The notes: a model not told the origin generated them from the letters alone. A DNA stretch of 64,000 nt from Alisma plantago-aquatica (GCA_963693085.1 OY856409.1:241743058-241807057), one strand, 5' to 3'. Positions 37,365 to 48,124 are shown, counted from the first letter of the stretch. Program-made: numbers and translations.

Positions 37365-38220
37365 GGCCATAAGGGTGGCCCAGCCACTGGCGCAAGATGA
37401 GAAACACACAGGGCGGGAAGAGCACCCCTCGTCGAGCGTGGAGGGGGACCCTGACGTCGGCCACCAGCGGGACTGGGCAGACCCAAACTTCCAAACCACG
37501 ACGCAGGCCTCAAGAAGAGACAAGCCCGGTCCCAACACATAAAGGGTTAAAGCTCGGCCCCTCACCTACGGTGAGGGGGAGACCAAACCGCAGTCGCACA
37601 CGACTGGGTGAAACCTCAGAGGTGCGCTCGACCCCTCACCGCAAGTAAGGGGGAGACAACGCCTCAGGAATAACCACGCAAAAACAAAGAGGGGAGGTGC
37701 GAAGGCCAACCCACCACAGGAGAGCCCAAAAGGAAGGGCGGTACACGGCCAAAGCCCGCAACCCACGCAGGGGTGAAGACCAACCAAGTCGCACCTCCCC
37801 AGGACAAGGTGAAACAGACGAAAAAGACCTCCGGTGTCGCGCCACAAAGGAGGTAAAAACCGTCCGCAACTAAAGGATGCTAGGAGAGCACCCACCCTAC
37901 AGACGTGTCCCGCCAACAGGGTAGGCCCAACCACCGGTCAACAGAAGGGGTAAACACAGGGCGTACGCGACTCGACCCCACACCAGGAGAGCATGTGGGG
38001 GAGGCCCTGGCATCAGCCACCATCGTGGCTGGGCACACACACACAGCAAGAAAAGGGAGGCACAAAGGCCCACCCACCACGAGAGAGCCCAAAGGGGAGG
38101 GCGAACAAGGCCGAGGCCCGAACCCACGCAGGGGTGAAGACCCACACGAGGGTCGAAGAAAGGCCGGAGCCCGACAGCCACGCAGGGCAGCAAGGGGACC
38201 CGGCACAAGGCCGGGCCACT
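37365..38220. repeat. Imperfect duplicated blocks inside element A
   Basis: AACCCACGCAGGGGTGAAGACC occurs near 37759 and again near 38120 (a 22-bp shared core), each preceded by GAGAGCCCAAA(A)GG. A third, shorter relative is CCCACGCAGGGGCCATC near 36462. GGCCACCAGCGGGACTGGGC near 37458 resembles CAGCCACCATCGTGGCTGGGC near 38014. The repeats point to an internally duplicated, possibly regulatory body rather than a coding one. Confidence 0.55.
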
Positions 38221-38479
38221 AGACCCACACAGGGGTCGTCAAGGCAAAAGACCCACAGAAGCAACGTTCACAAACACCAGCAACACACACCTGCAAGAAC
38301 AACCACCACACGGAGGGTAGTGACAAGACACCCGACCGCCAGGGCCCAGGTCAGCTCACCCAGTGAGAAGGACCGCCGTGGCTGTCGAGCGACTTGTCAC
38401 CATCACCGTGGCACCGCGGCACGGAGCAGGCGGAGCGCCGCAGAACGGAAGGGGGCAGTAGAGCGTCGGTGAAGCAAGC

Positions 38480-39325
38480 CTGGACCACCGTCCAGGGATG
38501 AATCCAACGGCGGGGCAGGAAGAAGCAGGGCCCGCCCAAGATGGAGACGACCGCAGGGTCGTGGGGGCAGCAGCACCCCAACACAGCGGCACCACCAAGG
38601 GCCCGGCAGACGCGGCGAGACGAGTGGGCGCACAAGCGGAGCACCACCACGGGGCGGCGAGGACCAGAGGGGAGAAGCACCACAGCGCCGGGGTGAGGAC
38701 GGAGCAGACAGGTCCCCAAAGACGCCTGCATGAGAATGTGATGATAAACCCGGACCGCCCAGGCCAGGTCGGGTCAACCAAACTGACCCGAGCCGGGTCA
38801 AACAGACCGACTCGAGCCGGTCCAGCAGGGCCGGACCGCCCAGTTCACGAAGAACCGGAGAGCCCGCTCGTCCAAGGGCGCACCTGAGAAACCCTAGCCC
38901 TAGCACAGCCGCCGAGGCAGCCAAGCGAGGGACGAGGGACAGCCAGCCACGACGACCGCATCGGAGAAGCGCACGGCCACCAGCTGCCGGGGAAGCACGG
39001 ACGCCACGGAGAGGTAACCTCCGCCACCGCGGAGGGTCAGACAACCACCAAGGCCTGGACCACCGTCCAAGGTCGAAGCGCTCGGTGAGGCCACCCGGAG
39101 CAGGGACGCTCAACGGGGTAGGTGATGCCGCAACCAAGAAGGAGGACCATCTCAGGCGCGCGGGAGCCGGAGCAAGGCACGACCGTCAGGGTGACACGGC
39201 AGCACCACCAAGGACCCAGCGAACGCGGCGGAGAAGAGGCGAGCACCACGCCCATCAAAGATCAGACCCGGACCACCGTCCAGGGTCGAGGAAGGCCCGG
39301 ACCACCATCCAGGGCCGAGACCACG
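38480..39325. repeat. Dispersed GGACCACCGTCCAGGG motif in element A
   Basis: GGACCACC(G/A)TCCA(G/A)GG occurs near 38483, 39058, 39270 and 39299. The core GGAC-CACC-GTCC is a short inverted repeat. Confidence 0.65.
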
Positions 39326-39832
39326 GCGCAAGGGCCCCGAAGAAGAAGCCACCACGCCATCGGGGCCAGGCCGTCGGGGTAGCCGGGGGTGAACAGCTAG
39401 TGCGCGCCGGAGGCCAGACAGGGCGGTGGAGGTGGAGAAGCCCAGCGCCGGGGGCCACGAAGGCGCGGTGAGGCCCCAGCTACGTCGAGGAGCCACGTGC
39501 TCCAAGACCACGCCAGATCCACCAAGAGGCGGACAGACCAAGGCACACCGCCACCCAGGTCACGAGCTCGCCGTAGAGCAGGGAGCAGGCCGGTGAAGCA
39601 GGGGCCACCACGCCTGCGAGAGGGCCACCAGGGATGAGCGAAGGAGCAGGGGGGTTAGGAAGGAGGGTCGGGATGGAGGGGAAAGAGCGGTCGGGGTAGA
39701 GAGGAGGCCTGGGGGAGGGCGCGCCCTAGCTGAGCGGCGCCCCTCCCCCAAGAGGAAACCCTAGAATGGGTAGAGAGAAGGCAGAGCCGGTTCTAGAGAG
39801 AGAGAGGTGACTGAGAGCGATGACTGACTGAC

Positions 39833-39848
39833 GACTGAGAGCTCTTTC
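39833..39848. repeat. 16-bp 18S-derived target-site duplication, between elements A and B
   Basis: GACTGAGAGCTCTTTC again, exactly as at 36197-36212. It is both the 5' flank of A and the 3' flank of B. On the A side it is preceded by GATGACTGACTGAC, apparently small partial repeats of the target start. Confidence 0.85.
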
Positions 39849-39857
39849 ATCGGAATG

Positions 39858-39875
39858 GTCTATATATTAATAGAC
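39858..39875 (-). other. 3'-tail stem-loop of element B
   Basis: GTCTATTAATATATAGAC-type hairpin with the same GTCTAT/ATAGAC stem as element A but a different loop. It is flanked by shared ACCCGTC upstream (minus strand) and GACCATTCCGAT downstream. Confidence 0.65.
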
Positions 39876-40132
39876 GGGTAAAAAACGATAAAGGAGGTTC
39901 AAAGAAGAACCACCCCTACAGGGACCCCAAGGTGCGAGAAGCACCGGGTCAAATAGGCTCAAGAGAGAGTAGAGCCTCTGTAGAAAAGCCCAAACTAAAC
40001 ACGACACGTCGCACACCTATGAAGGCGGTGTGGGGTGCGTCCCGCCTCCCTGTGTAACAACAAAAAGGGAGTGTATACGGGGGTAACTCTACAAAAACCC
40101 CGTCTATGCTCCTAGGGGCTATACAAAACTAT

Positions 40133-42736
40133 CTAGCTGCTGAAAGGGATCCGCCATGCCCTGCAAATGTGGGTCGGGATAGTGGAGTTCCATCCCCGCA
40201 CCTCTGCGACACGCCTAGTAGCTTTGACCACTAACTCCCTGCACTCCGCAGAACTTAGGGACTGCACGTCGTGTCGCCTCTCATTACGTTGCTTCCAGAT
40301 GAAGTATGCCGAACATGTCCATGCAGTGACTGCCAACCACTTCCATCCTTTCCATCCCCTGGTCTTGTCTTTTATAAGGTTTATAGTGTCGGTGATGGTG
40401 GCAGTCCCCGGGACCCTGATGCCGCAGAGGTCCATGACAGACTGCAAGATGTGCCGAGAAAATCTACATCGGAAGAAGATGTGCTGAGCATCCTCCCTCT
40501 GCCTACAGAAGACACATCGATCACTCGCCTCGTTGTTCCACTCATGTACTTTGTCGGCAGTGGCAAGGGCACCGTGGAAAGCTCTGTAGACCGTGAAGCT
40601 CCATCTATGAATGAGGGGCCCAACCCATATGGTTCTGCCGACATCACAAGGGGCTTGCTGTGGTTGAATGACCCTCCACAGGTTGACGCCGGGATTGGCG
40701 AGCTTCACAAGGCCGGTGGGGGAGCGCTCGAAGATGTGCTGGTGCTCAGCCCAAGCCCGGGCCATATTCTTCCACGCGTTAGAGGCACCATGACGCAGCA
40801 GTGCTGGTTCGGGAGGGACGAGACCATAGCGCCTGCACATCCAATGGGTCCAGGGGGAATGGGCACACGTGTGAAACTGAACGAGCCTTTTGAGAGAAGC
40901 CCAACGGTTCACAACAGCGACCCTTTTGAGACCCAGCCCCCCTTCGTTACAAGGCCTAGCCAAGCGCTCAAACCGCATAGGGTGATAGTTAGACCCCCAC
41001 ACAAAGTTAGCGATCATCATCTCCATGCGGTCGCAAGTGCTGTCGGGAATGTGGCCTTGCAAGGCCCAGAACGTGACCAAACCCTGCAGGTTGGCTCTGA
41101 TCAGGAGACAACGCCCCGCCATCGTGATCTTGTCCAGGGGCCATTTGGAGACCATCTTCTTCATCTGGTCTAAACATGGGTTGAAGAAGGCTGCCTTGTG
41201 ATTCCGAGCTGCTAGAGGGAAGCCCAGATACCGGGTAGGGAGCTCGTCCATTGGGCAGCCCAAGATGCTACTGAGCCGGGAAGCGTTAGTCGCATCCGCC
41301 TTGGAGAGGAAGAGCTTAGACTTTGTCAGATTGACCCTGATCCCCATCGTGGCACTGAACTCATCCAACACCTTCTTGATCCCCCTAAGACTCTTTCTAG
41401 AGCCCTCCACAAAAAAGAGCACGTCATCCGCAAAGATGAGGTGGGACATGACGGCTGTGCGTTTTACATTGTACGTGCGAAAGAGGCCTTGTCGTTCCCC
41501 TTCCGTCATAAGAGTGGTGAGGTACTCCATGACAATCGTGAACAGGAGTGGTGACAAGGGACACCCCTTTCTCAGCACACGCGACCTATTAAACCACCCC
41601 ACCGGGAACCCATTTACAAGCACCGAAAATGAACAGGTTGAAACACATTGTTTAACCCAGCCCACCCATGTGGGGGGGAACCCATTCTAGTCATGATAGT
41701 CCACAAGGCCTCCCAATCAACATGATCGTAGGCTTTGGATAAATCGGTCTTCAGGCAGGCTTTCAGTTTAGCCCGTTTGATGTCGAAGCCAAGTAAGAAC
41801 TCCGCAGCGAGGAGGGAGCAATCTGAAATGCTCCTGTTTGGGATGAATGCCCCTTGATTGTTTGAGATCAACCCCCCCAATCACCTCGTTAAGTCTCTCA
41901 GCTAGCACTTTTGCGAAAATTTTGTAGAGCACGCTACTACAGGAAATGGGCCTGAAGTCGCGAAGATGAGTAGCGCCATCCACTTTAGGGATCAGCGTCA
42001 AGAAGGAATGGTTGACTTCTCGCACCATGTCCCCCCCCATAAGCCATACGATGGCTTTCGTCACGTCATCCCCAATAACACTCCAACAGCTCCTAAAGAA
42101 GCTAGCGTTGAAGCCATCAGGGCCTGGCGCCTTGTCCGGCCCGATGGACCAAACAACGTCTCTCACCTCCTCACGCGTACAATGTCTACAAAGAATGTGC
42201 CCTTGGGCCGCGGTTAGCAGGTTAGTGGGCTGTAGTCGCATATGGCAGGTGTGGGCATCACCGTCGTTGTAGAGGCTGCTGTAGAACGCCACCGCTTCCC
42301 CCTCGAGAGCCGTCTGGTTACTGACTTGATCTCCGTCATTGCTGATGAGATAGTGTATGGTGTCCCACATCTGCTTCCGCTTGACAGCTTCCTGATAGAA
42401 GGCCGTGTTACGTTCGCTGTCCTGGATCCACCGAGCACGGCTCCGCTGATAGAAGAAAAGCTCCTCCTCCGCATTGAGCTGGTCCAACCTTTCTCGAACC
42501 TCCCTTTCGCGCCGCACCAAAGCAGTGCAACACGGGGAGTGCTGCAACTCGGTCTGGATGGCCACATATTCCTCCTTAGCTGCTTTCTTGCGTGTGCCGA
42601 CATCACCCCTCCTGGTTGCCCAGGCTTTCAGCTGGCCCTTCACAGCCTTGAGCTTCATGGCTGTCACGAAGAGAGGGTTCCCATGAACGGGGAAACCCCA
42701 AGCGTTCCTAACCACATCCAAAAAACCATCCCAGCT
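40133..42736 (-). pseudogene. Element B ORF2: reverse transcriptase and zf-RVT domain, two frameshifts
   Basis: The frame reads leftward from about 42736 (Ser-Trp-Asp-Gly-Phe-Leu-Asp-Val-Val-Arg). The RT N-terminal part spans 42721 to about 41880, with Gly-Pro-Asp-Gly-Phe-Asn and Phe-Arg-Pro-Ile-Ser. It needs a frameshift at a run of seven C (41872-41878) to reach Lys-Thr-Asp-Leu-Ser-Lys-Ala-Tyr-Asp-His-Val, and another at a run of seven G (41672-41678) to enter the last 510-residue frame (41665-40133). That frame carries Phe-Ala-Asp-Asp at residues 78-81, and the zinc-binding Cys-Val-Phe-Cys...His-Ile-Phe-Phe-Arg-Cys. It ends at the stop at 40133. The endonuclease domain is absent. Apart from the two homopolymer shifts, no stop interrupts the domain. 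Confidence 0.9.
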
Positions 42737-44740
42737 CGCTCAGGCATTGAGGCTCCTGAACGGCTTCACCCGGCCTCTCCACCCGCGCGGCATTGTGGGC
42801 TTCTGCTCGCGGTGCACGTGCGGTGTGTTTGGCACCAAAACAAATCCTCATTCCTTGGCTTTGTGCTGCCCGCTCACACCCGGCCTCTCCACCCACACGG
42901 CATTGTGGGCTTCTGCTCGCGGTGCCCGTGCGGTGCGTTTGGCATCAAAACAAATCCCCGTCGCAGTCCGCGCCAAGGATCACTCTAGTGTCGTGCGGGC
43001 TCTTCTGAGCCACTCGGCCGCACCCTAAAAGGGTGCCTTATCGCGATTGTTGCCTTCCTGAATTCTCTACTAAAAAAAAGAGAGTGGTCCGCTATATACA
43101 TAATCCACATGTGTCTCCAAGCTAGAATTTTCAACGCCCTCGCGCCAGTGCCAGACCAGACGGTCATGTAAACAACATTTTTATTGCCTGAAAAGGTTCA
43201 CGGAGGACCTCTATCACCTGACCTGGGATGCATCTTGTATGAGGGATCCCAGTGATCAAGATTGGGATCCCTCGCTCGCCCAGGCATTGAACTCGTAAAC
43301 GTGATGTGTGGGCGGGTGTCTCATTCCTTGGCTTTGTGCTGCCCGCTCACACCCGGCCTCTCCACCCGCGCGACATTGGGGGCTTCTGCTCGCGGTGCCC
43401 GTGCGGTGCGTTTGGCACCAAAACAAATCCCCAGCGCAGTCCGCGCCAAGGATCACTCTAGTGCCGTGCGGGCTCTTCGGAGCCACTCGGCCGCACCCTA
43501 AAAGGGTGCCTTATCGCGATTGTTGCCTTCCTGAATTCTCTACTAAAAAAAAGAGAGTGGTCCGCTATATACATAATCCACATGTGTCTCCACGCTAGAA
43601 TTTTCAACGCCCTCGCGCCAGTGCCAGACCAGACGGTCATGTAAACAACGTTTTTATTGCCTGAAAAGGTTCAAGGAGGACCTCTATCACCTGACCTGGG
43701 ATGCATCTTGTATGAGGGATCCCAGTGATCAAGATTGGGATCCCTCGCTGGCCCAGGCAATGAACTCGTAAACGTGATGTGTGGGCGGGTGTCTCATTCC
43801 TTGGCTTTGTGCTGCCCGCTCACACCCGGCCTCTCCACCCGCGCGGCATTGTGGGATTCTGCTCGCGGTGCCCGTGCGGTGCGTTTAGCACCAAAACAAA
43901 TCCCCGGCGCAGTCCGCGACAATGATTACTCTAGTGCCGTGCGGGCTCTTCGGAGCCACTCGGCCGCACCCTAAAAGGGTGCCTTATCGCGATTGTTTCG
44001 TTCCTGAATTCTCTACTAAAAAAAGAGAGTGGTCCGCTATATACATAATCCACATGTGTCTCCACGCTAGAATTTTCAACGCCCTCGCGCCAGTGCCAGA
44101 CCAGACGGTCATGTAAACAACGTTTTTATTGCCTGAAAAGATTCACGGAGGACCTCTATCACCTGACCTAGGATGCATCTTGTATGAGGGATCCCAGTGA
44201 TCAAGATTGGGATCCCTCGCTCGCCCAGGCATTGAACTCATAAACGTGATGTGTGGGCGGGTGTCTCATTCCTTGGCTTTGTGCTGCCCGCTCACACCCG
44301 ACCTCTCCACCCGTGCGGCATTGTGGGCTTCTGCTCGCGATGCCCGTGCGGTGCGTTTGGCACCAAAACAAATCCCCGGCGCAGTCCGCGCCAAGGATCC
44401 CTCTAGTGCCGTGCGGGCTCTTCGGAGCCACTCGGCCGCACCCTAAAAGGGTGCCTTATCGCGATTGTTGCCTTCCTGAATTCTCTACTAATAAAAAAAA
44501 GAGAGTGGTCCGCTATATACATAATCCACATGTGTCTCCACGCTAGAATTTTCAACGCCCCCGCGCCAGTGCCAGACCAGATGTAAACAACGTTTTATTG
44601 CCTGAAAAGGTTCACGGAGGACCTCTATCACCTGACCTGGGATACATCTTGTATGAGGGATCCCAGTGATCAAGATTGGATACATTCTATCACCTGACCT
44701 GGGATGCATCTTGTTGTGAGGGATCTCAATGATCTCGCGA
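42736..44740. repeat. Tandem array, four units of about 472 bp
   Basis: The landmark CCAGGCA(T/A)TGAACTC starts units at about 42741 (variant), 43281, 43754 and 44226, giving periods of 540, 473 and 472. The first unit is longer because about 68 bp (CGGCCTCTCCACCC...) is duplicated inside it. The last ends in a rearranged fragment at about 44660-44740. Each unit holds an inverted repeat GGGATCCCA...TGGGATCCC and TATATACATAATCCACATG. Open frames of 79 and 76 codons recur in each unit but look like passive products of the repeat. The function and origin are not recognised. Confidence 0.9.
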
Positions 44741-44959
44741 CAATTCTTGGGTCAGCCCCAAAGCCAATCATTTGACTCTATACAGGGGCGAAATCAGAGT
44801 TGAGTCATTGGGGGCCCAGTTTCAAAAAATATATTAGGGCTCTGGTTAATTTTTTTCACAACTTTCCATGTCTTTACGTCCTCCAATATATAACAAGACT
44901 ATACATTTTTTTATCATGATTATGTTACAATTCACAATTCTAGACACTTCAATAATAAT

Positions 44960-45735
44960 ACATATATTATTTAGTGTGGAGTTTTAGCTTTGAGACTTTA
45001 CATGCAATATGTAGAATGTGAGGGATTTTTTTGTTACATAGTTGGTGGGTACCCAAAAGATATGTTGAGTATTAATAAAGAATGGTTTGATACTTTTATT
45101 TGTTTCAAAAGAGTCAGGGAGAATTGAGTAAATTTTAAAGAGTTCTAATTGAATATTAGTTGGAGTTTTTAAGTTTCGAAGACTTTATATGTGATATGTT
45201 GATAGTAGGGTATGTTTCATGCTATATAGCATTAGATATCAAAAAGATGACATGTTCACAAGTATAAATTAAAAATTGTTCTCAAGTTTTATTTGTTAGG
45301 AAGGGGTCAGAGAGAAATAACCTAAATTTTAGTTTTTCGATTAACTATGTGTCCGATCATTAACTTTTATGACTTTTCATGAAATATGTAGAATGTGTGG
45401 ATTTTGTATAAAATTTCAATGAAACTAGATAATTATAAAAAAAATCTAAAGAGTCGAAGAGAAATACATTAACTTTAAGGACTTTTGATTAAAAAAATTA
45501 TTGATTAACAAAGTTGTTACATTAACTTTTAAAGACATTTCATGAAATATGTAAAAAGTGTGGGGTTTTGCATAAAATTTCAATGAAACCAGATTATTAT
45601 AACAAATATGTAATGAGTCAGAGTGAAATGCATCAACTTTAAAGACTTTGATTAAATAAGTGGTTCGGACATTGATTTGATGAGTTTTTTAAGATATGTA
45701 CAAAATATGGGGCTTTTTGTGTAAAATTTCCACAG
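44960..45735. repeat. Diverged tandem repeats of about 190-210 bp inside the hAT-like element
   Basis: A block with GACTTT(T)CATGAAATATGTA(G/A)AA, GTGTGG(A/G)TTTTG and AAAATTTCAATGAAAC, then GAGTC(A/G)GAG(A/T)GAAAT, recurs about four times with increasing divergence to the left. Confidence 0.7.
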
Positions 45736-45756
45736 GAATCGGAAAAATAGAATATG

Positions 45757-45761
45757 ATCAT
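45757..45761. repeat. Target-site duplication ATCAT, left
   Basis: ATCAT precedes the left LTR and is repeated at 55306-55310 after the right LTR. Confidence 0.95.
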
Positions 45762-46453
45762 TGTTACGACCCGCGTCGAGCTTATCCCGTAAGTATGCTG
45801 TTAAGCATGTGATTAGCTGATGTGCTAAGTTTAAGCCTGTTTTTGTTAATAATGTTTAAAATAGATAAGACATGTGCTTAGTGTGTTTTCTAGCTTCTAA
45901 AGCGTGTAGGACCTTACGCTTGAAGCGTTTCCAGAGAAAACGTTCGAATCCGACCTTCGAGTCAAAAGTTGCATGTTTTTGGGCTTATAGGGACCCGTTT
46001 GTAGTTTTTGAACTTTGCGTTTAGGCCCCTATGTTTTCCTCCTTATCCTTTCTCTCTTCCTTATCCGTTTCATTTCTCAGAAACGAAGGAACGCAACAGC
46101 GTTCTTCTTCCGCATGAGAAAGAGAGAGAAAGAGAGAGAGAGGGAGCTGAGAAGGGAGAGATGTTGGAGCTTCATTTTGCTCCGATCAGCTGCTGCAGCT
46201 CGTCCTCTTCCCTCCGTTGATCATCTTCTCCGTCAATTCGATTCGGTTTCGCAGCTGAAGCTACGGTTGCAGGGAAACGGCTTGAGGATTGGGGCGCAAG
46301 GAGCAGCCCTAGCTCGTTTCTCTTCCCCCTTCAGGTCCGTTTTGGTGGTATGCATCGATTGCGAACGTTTGGCGGTGTTTGTTTGAGTTTTGCCCGTCGA
46401 TTCGAGAGAAATCGACTCTTGCAGGTCATTTTTGTTTTCTGCCTGTGCGCGGT

Positions 46454-46758
46454 TCGGCCGAGTTCTTATTCGGTCGGCCGAGTTTCTTTTTAGGGCAATT
46501 GAACGGTGTTTTTGGGTCGGCCGAGTTTGGGTCTTGGATCGGCCGAGTTTCTTATTTGAGTAACCAAACAACATTTTTGTCGACCGAGTTTGGTCCTAAT
46601 CGGCCGAGTTTCCTTGTAGGTATATAAAGTAGTGTGTCGGTCGGCCGAGTTCCCCAGAGGATCGGCCGAGTTTCCTGCTGGTCGACCGAGGTTGGTCGGC
46701 CGAGTTTCAGATTCGGGGAAGTGTTCGGCCGAGTTCCATAGTGATCGGCCGAGTTTCA
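46454..46758 (+). repeat. Twelve TCGGCCGAGTTT motifs in the left LTR
   Basis: The 12-bp motif T-CGGCCG-AGTTT, with palindromic core CGGCCG, occurs twelve times at irregular spacing; two copies read CGACCG. The TATATAAA box lies in the middle of the cluster. The same cluster is at 53652-53956. Confidence 0.95.
46621..46628 (+). promoter_or_regulatory. TATA-box candidate in the left LTR
   Basis: TATATAAA lies within the CGGCCG motif cluster; the right-LTR copy is at 53819-53826. It is a candidate only: the AT context is short and no start site is known. Confidence 0.4.
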
Positions 46759-48112
46759 AGTGGTGAGTGGCAATTCATTTAGAAATCATTATTAAACTCA
46801 TTTTAAATGCTTATTTGCTTCAGTACCAGTTGATATGAATCTTAACAGTATAGCAAATACATTGTAGTTTGATAAGTTCATTGGAACTTAAATTGCGTGA
46901 TAAGAAAGATGAAAAAGAGGAAATTCTATATCTTACAGTTGCTATGTAATATTCCTATTTAATTGTTTACTTGCTAATCAGTTAATAGACTTAGGTGCCC
47001 TAACACCGTAGAACCCCTCGAGAGGTCTGCACCTTGGGGTGAAACGACCTACTAGCGTGTGTCTAGATGGTCGGTGACTCGTGTTCAACAATAATCCGTG
47101 CGTGTGTCACGGTGGCACGAGGGCAGAAAAGCAGTGTTCAACAATAATCTGTGCGTGTGTCACGGTGGCACTGGGAAAAGAAAAGAAAACACGGTTATCT
47201 AACACCATTCGTGCTTGTGTCACGAAGGTAACCCTGTGAGACTCTCCGCCTGTGTGCTCAGGTTAAAGGAGGAGTCTAGAGTACACTCTTTTGAGAGTGC
47301 AGTGAGGCCGTGTGAGCCTGGGAGTCCTGTAGCAGACCAGGACAGCAGTCAGACTTAGCATTTCCCGAGTGTGTCGCTAAGTCTTGTACGGTGGGACCGT
47401 AGCATGAACTTGTTGTGGATCTTTATATGCAGAGTACACTGCATATGTTTAGGGCATAATAATAATATGAATAAGTAATCATATAGGACACAGTAAGTTT
47501 ACATAACTGTTTATTTACCTGAAATACCGGTTGATGCTTAGAAATGTGATTATTATCTGTATATCTGCTATGTCAATAGAACTGTCCTGCTTGAACTGTA
47601 TATCTGTTTATTTTCAGTTAATAAACCTGACGAGTTGTTTAGTGATAACTAAGTGAAACGTTATTCACTGAGCGAGTAGGCTCATCCCTCTACTCAAACA
47701 TTTTCAGGTCAGCATCAGCATCAGGAATCGGAAGGATCGTTTCATCCTAACGCTTAGTTGATAGAAGGTTTGTAATTAGTCTAGTTAGAGGTCTCTTAGT
47801 CCATTCCCCTCGATCTTCAGGACAAGGTGTGAGGGAGAGAGAGAATGTGTACAAAGATGTAAATTAATGTTATGCTTTCTTTATGTTAAACAATGTATTA
47901 TGCTGTAGACCTTACTTGTATCTTTAATCAGTTAAATAGAAAAAGTTCCTGCAGTTTGCTCAGTTTTCTATTTACAGTTTAAACTTGGTTATCATTTAAA
48001 TGTTTTTAATCGTTTTAAAAAGTGACGAATGGTTGGTTATGTGTTAATCCCACCTGTCGTGCCCTAATTTAGTGGTTTGTGGTTAATGTAAGATTTGGGG
48101 CACGACAATTTT

Positions 48113-48124
48113 TGGTATCAGAGC
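48113..48124 (+). other. Primer-binding site, initiator Met-tRNA type
   Basis: TGGTATCAGAGC starts five bases after the left LTR end, as is usual for plant chromoviruses. Confidence 0.92.

Larger units (their letters stand above)
36213..39832 (-). mobile_element. Element A: GC-rich non-LTR-type insertion in 18S rDNA, no RT found
   Basis: The element is bounded by the 16-bp duplication of an 18S site. On the minus strand its 5' end has CT-rich leader sequence (CTCTCTCTCTAGAACC, then TCTAGGGTTTCC), as in plant LINE leaders. Its 3' end shares about 40 bp with element B, including a stem-loop, and joins the same 18S base. The 3.6-kb body is very GC-rich. Long open frames occur in several frames on both strands, as expected from low stop-codon frequency, and none shows endonuclease, RT, CCHC or DUF4283 motifs. 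It is either a LINE with ORF2 deleted or a non-autonomous passenger of element-B machinery. Confidence 0.65.
39849..42740 (-). mobile_element. Element B: 5'-truncated L1-type LINE inserted at the same 18S site
   Basis: The element contains the RT and C-terminal part of ORF2 and a 3' UTR of about 285 bp, ending in the same stem-loop tail as element A and joined to the same 18S position. The 5' end stops after the endonuclease domain would have ended, where the 472-bp tandem array starts. There is no poly-A; the end is ...CCATTCCGAT. It is GC-rich and unlike the AT-rich LINE at 2413-10109, so it belongs to a different family. Confidence 0.85.
45762..48107 (+). repeat. Left LTR of the Tekay-like element
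   Basis: 2346 bp, TGTTACGACC to GGGGCACGACA. It contains a GA-rich microsatellite near 46111-46143, twelve TCGGCCGAGTTT-like motifs, a TATATAAA box at 46621-46628 and a pair of direct repeats with GTGTTCAACAATAATC (about 47080 and 47133). Short frames in it (for example from 46008) have no known domain. Confidence 0.97.

Noticed and set aside
36389..39541. Long open frames in the GC-rich region (for example 36389-37111 minus and 38403-39137 minus) as possible genes
   Set aside because: Frames of similar length overlap on both strands, composition follows GC bias, no domain or start context is recognisable, and the region is bounded as a retroelement.
42747..44546. Recurring 76- and 79-codon frames in the 472-bp repeats as a multicopy small gene
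   Set aside because: They recur only because the DNA repeats; both strands are open at once, and there is no recognisable domain or translation context.
46008..46386. Short frames in the Tekay-like LTR (also at 53200-53584) as proteins
   Set aside because: They sit in the LTR leader with a GA microsatellite. Although repeated in both LTRs, this is due to LTR identity, and no motif supports coding.
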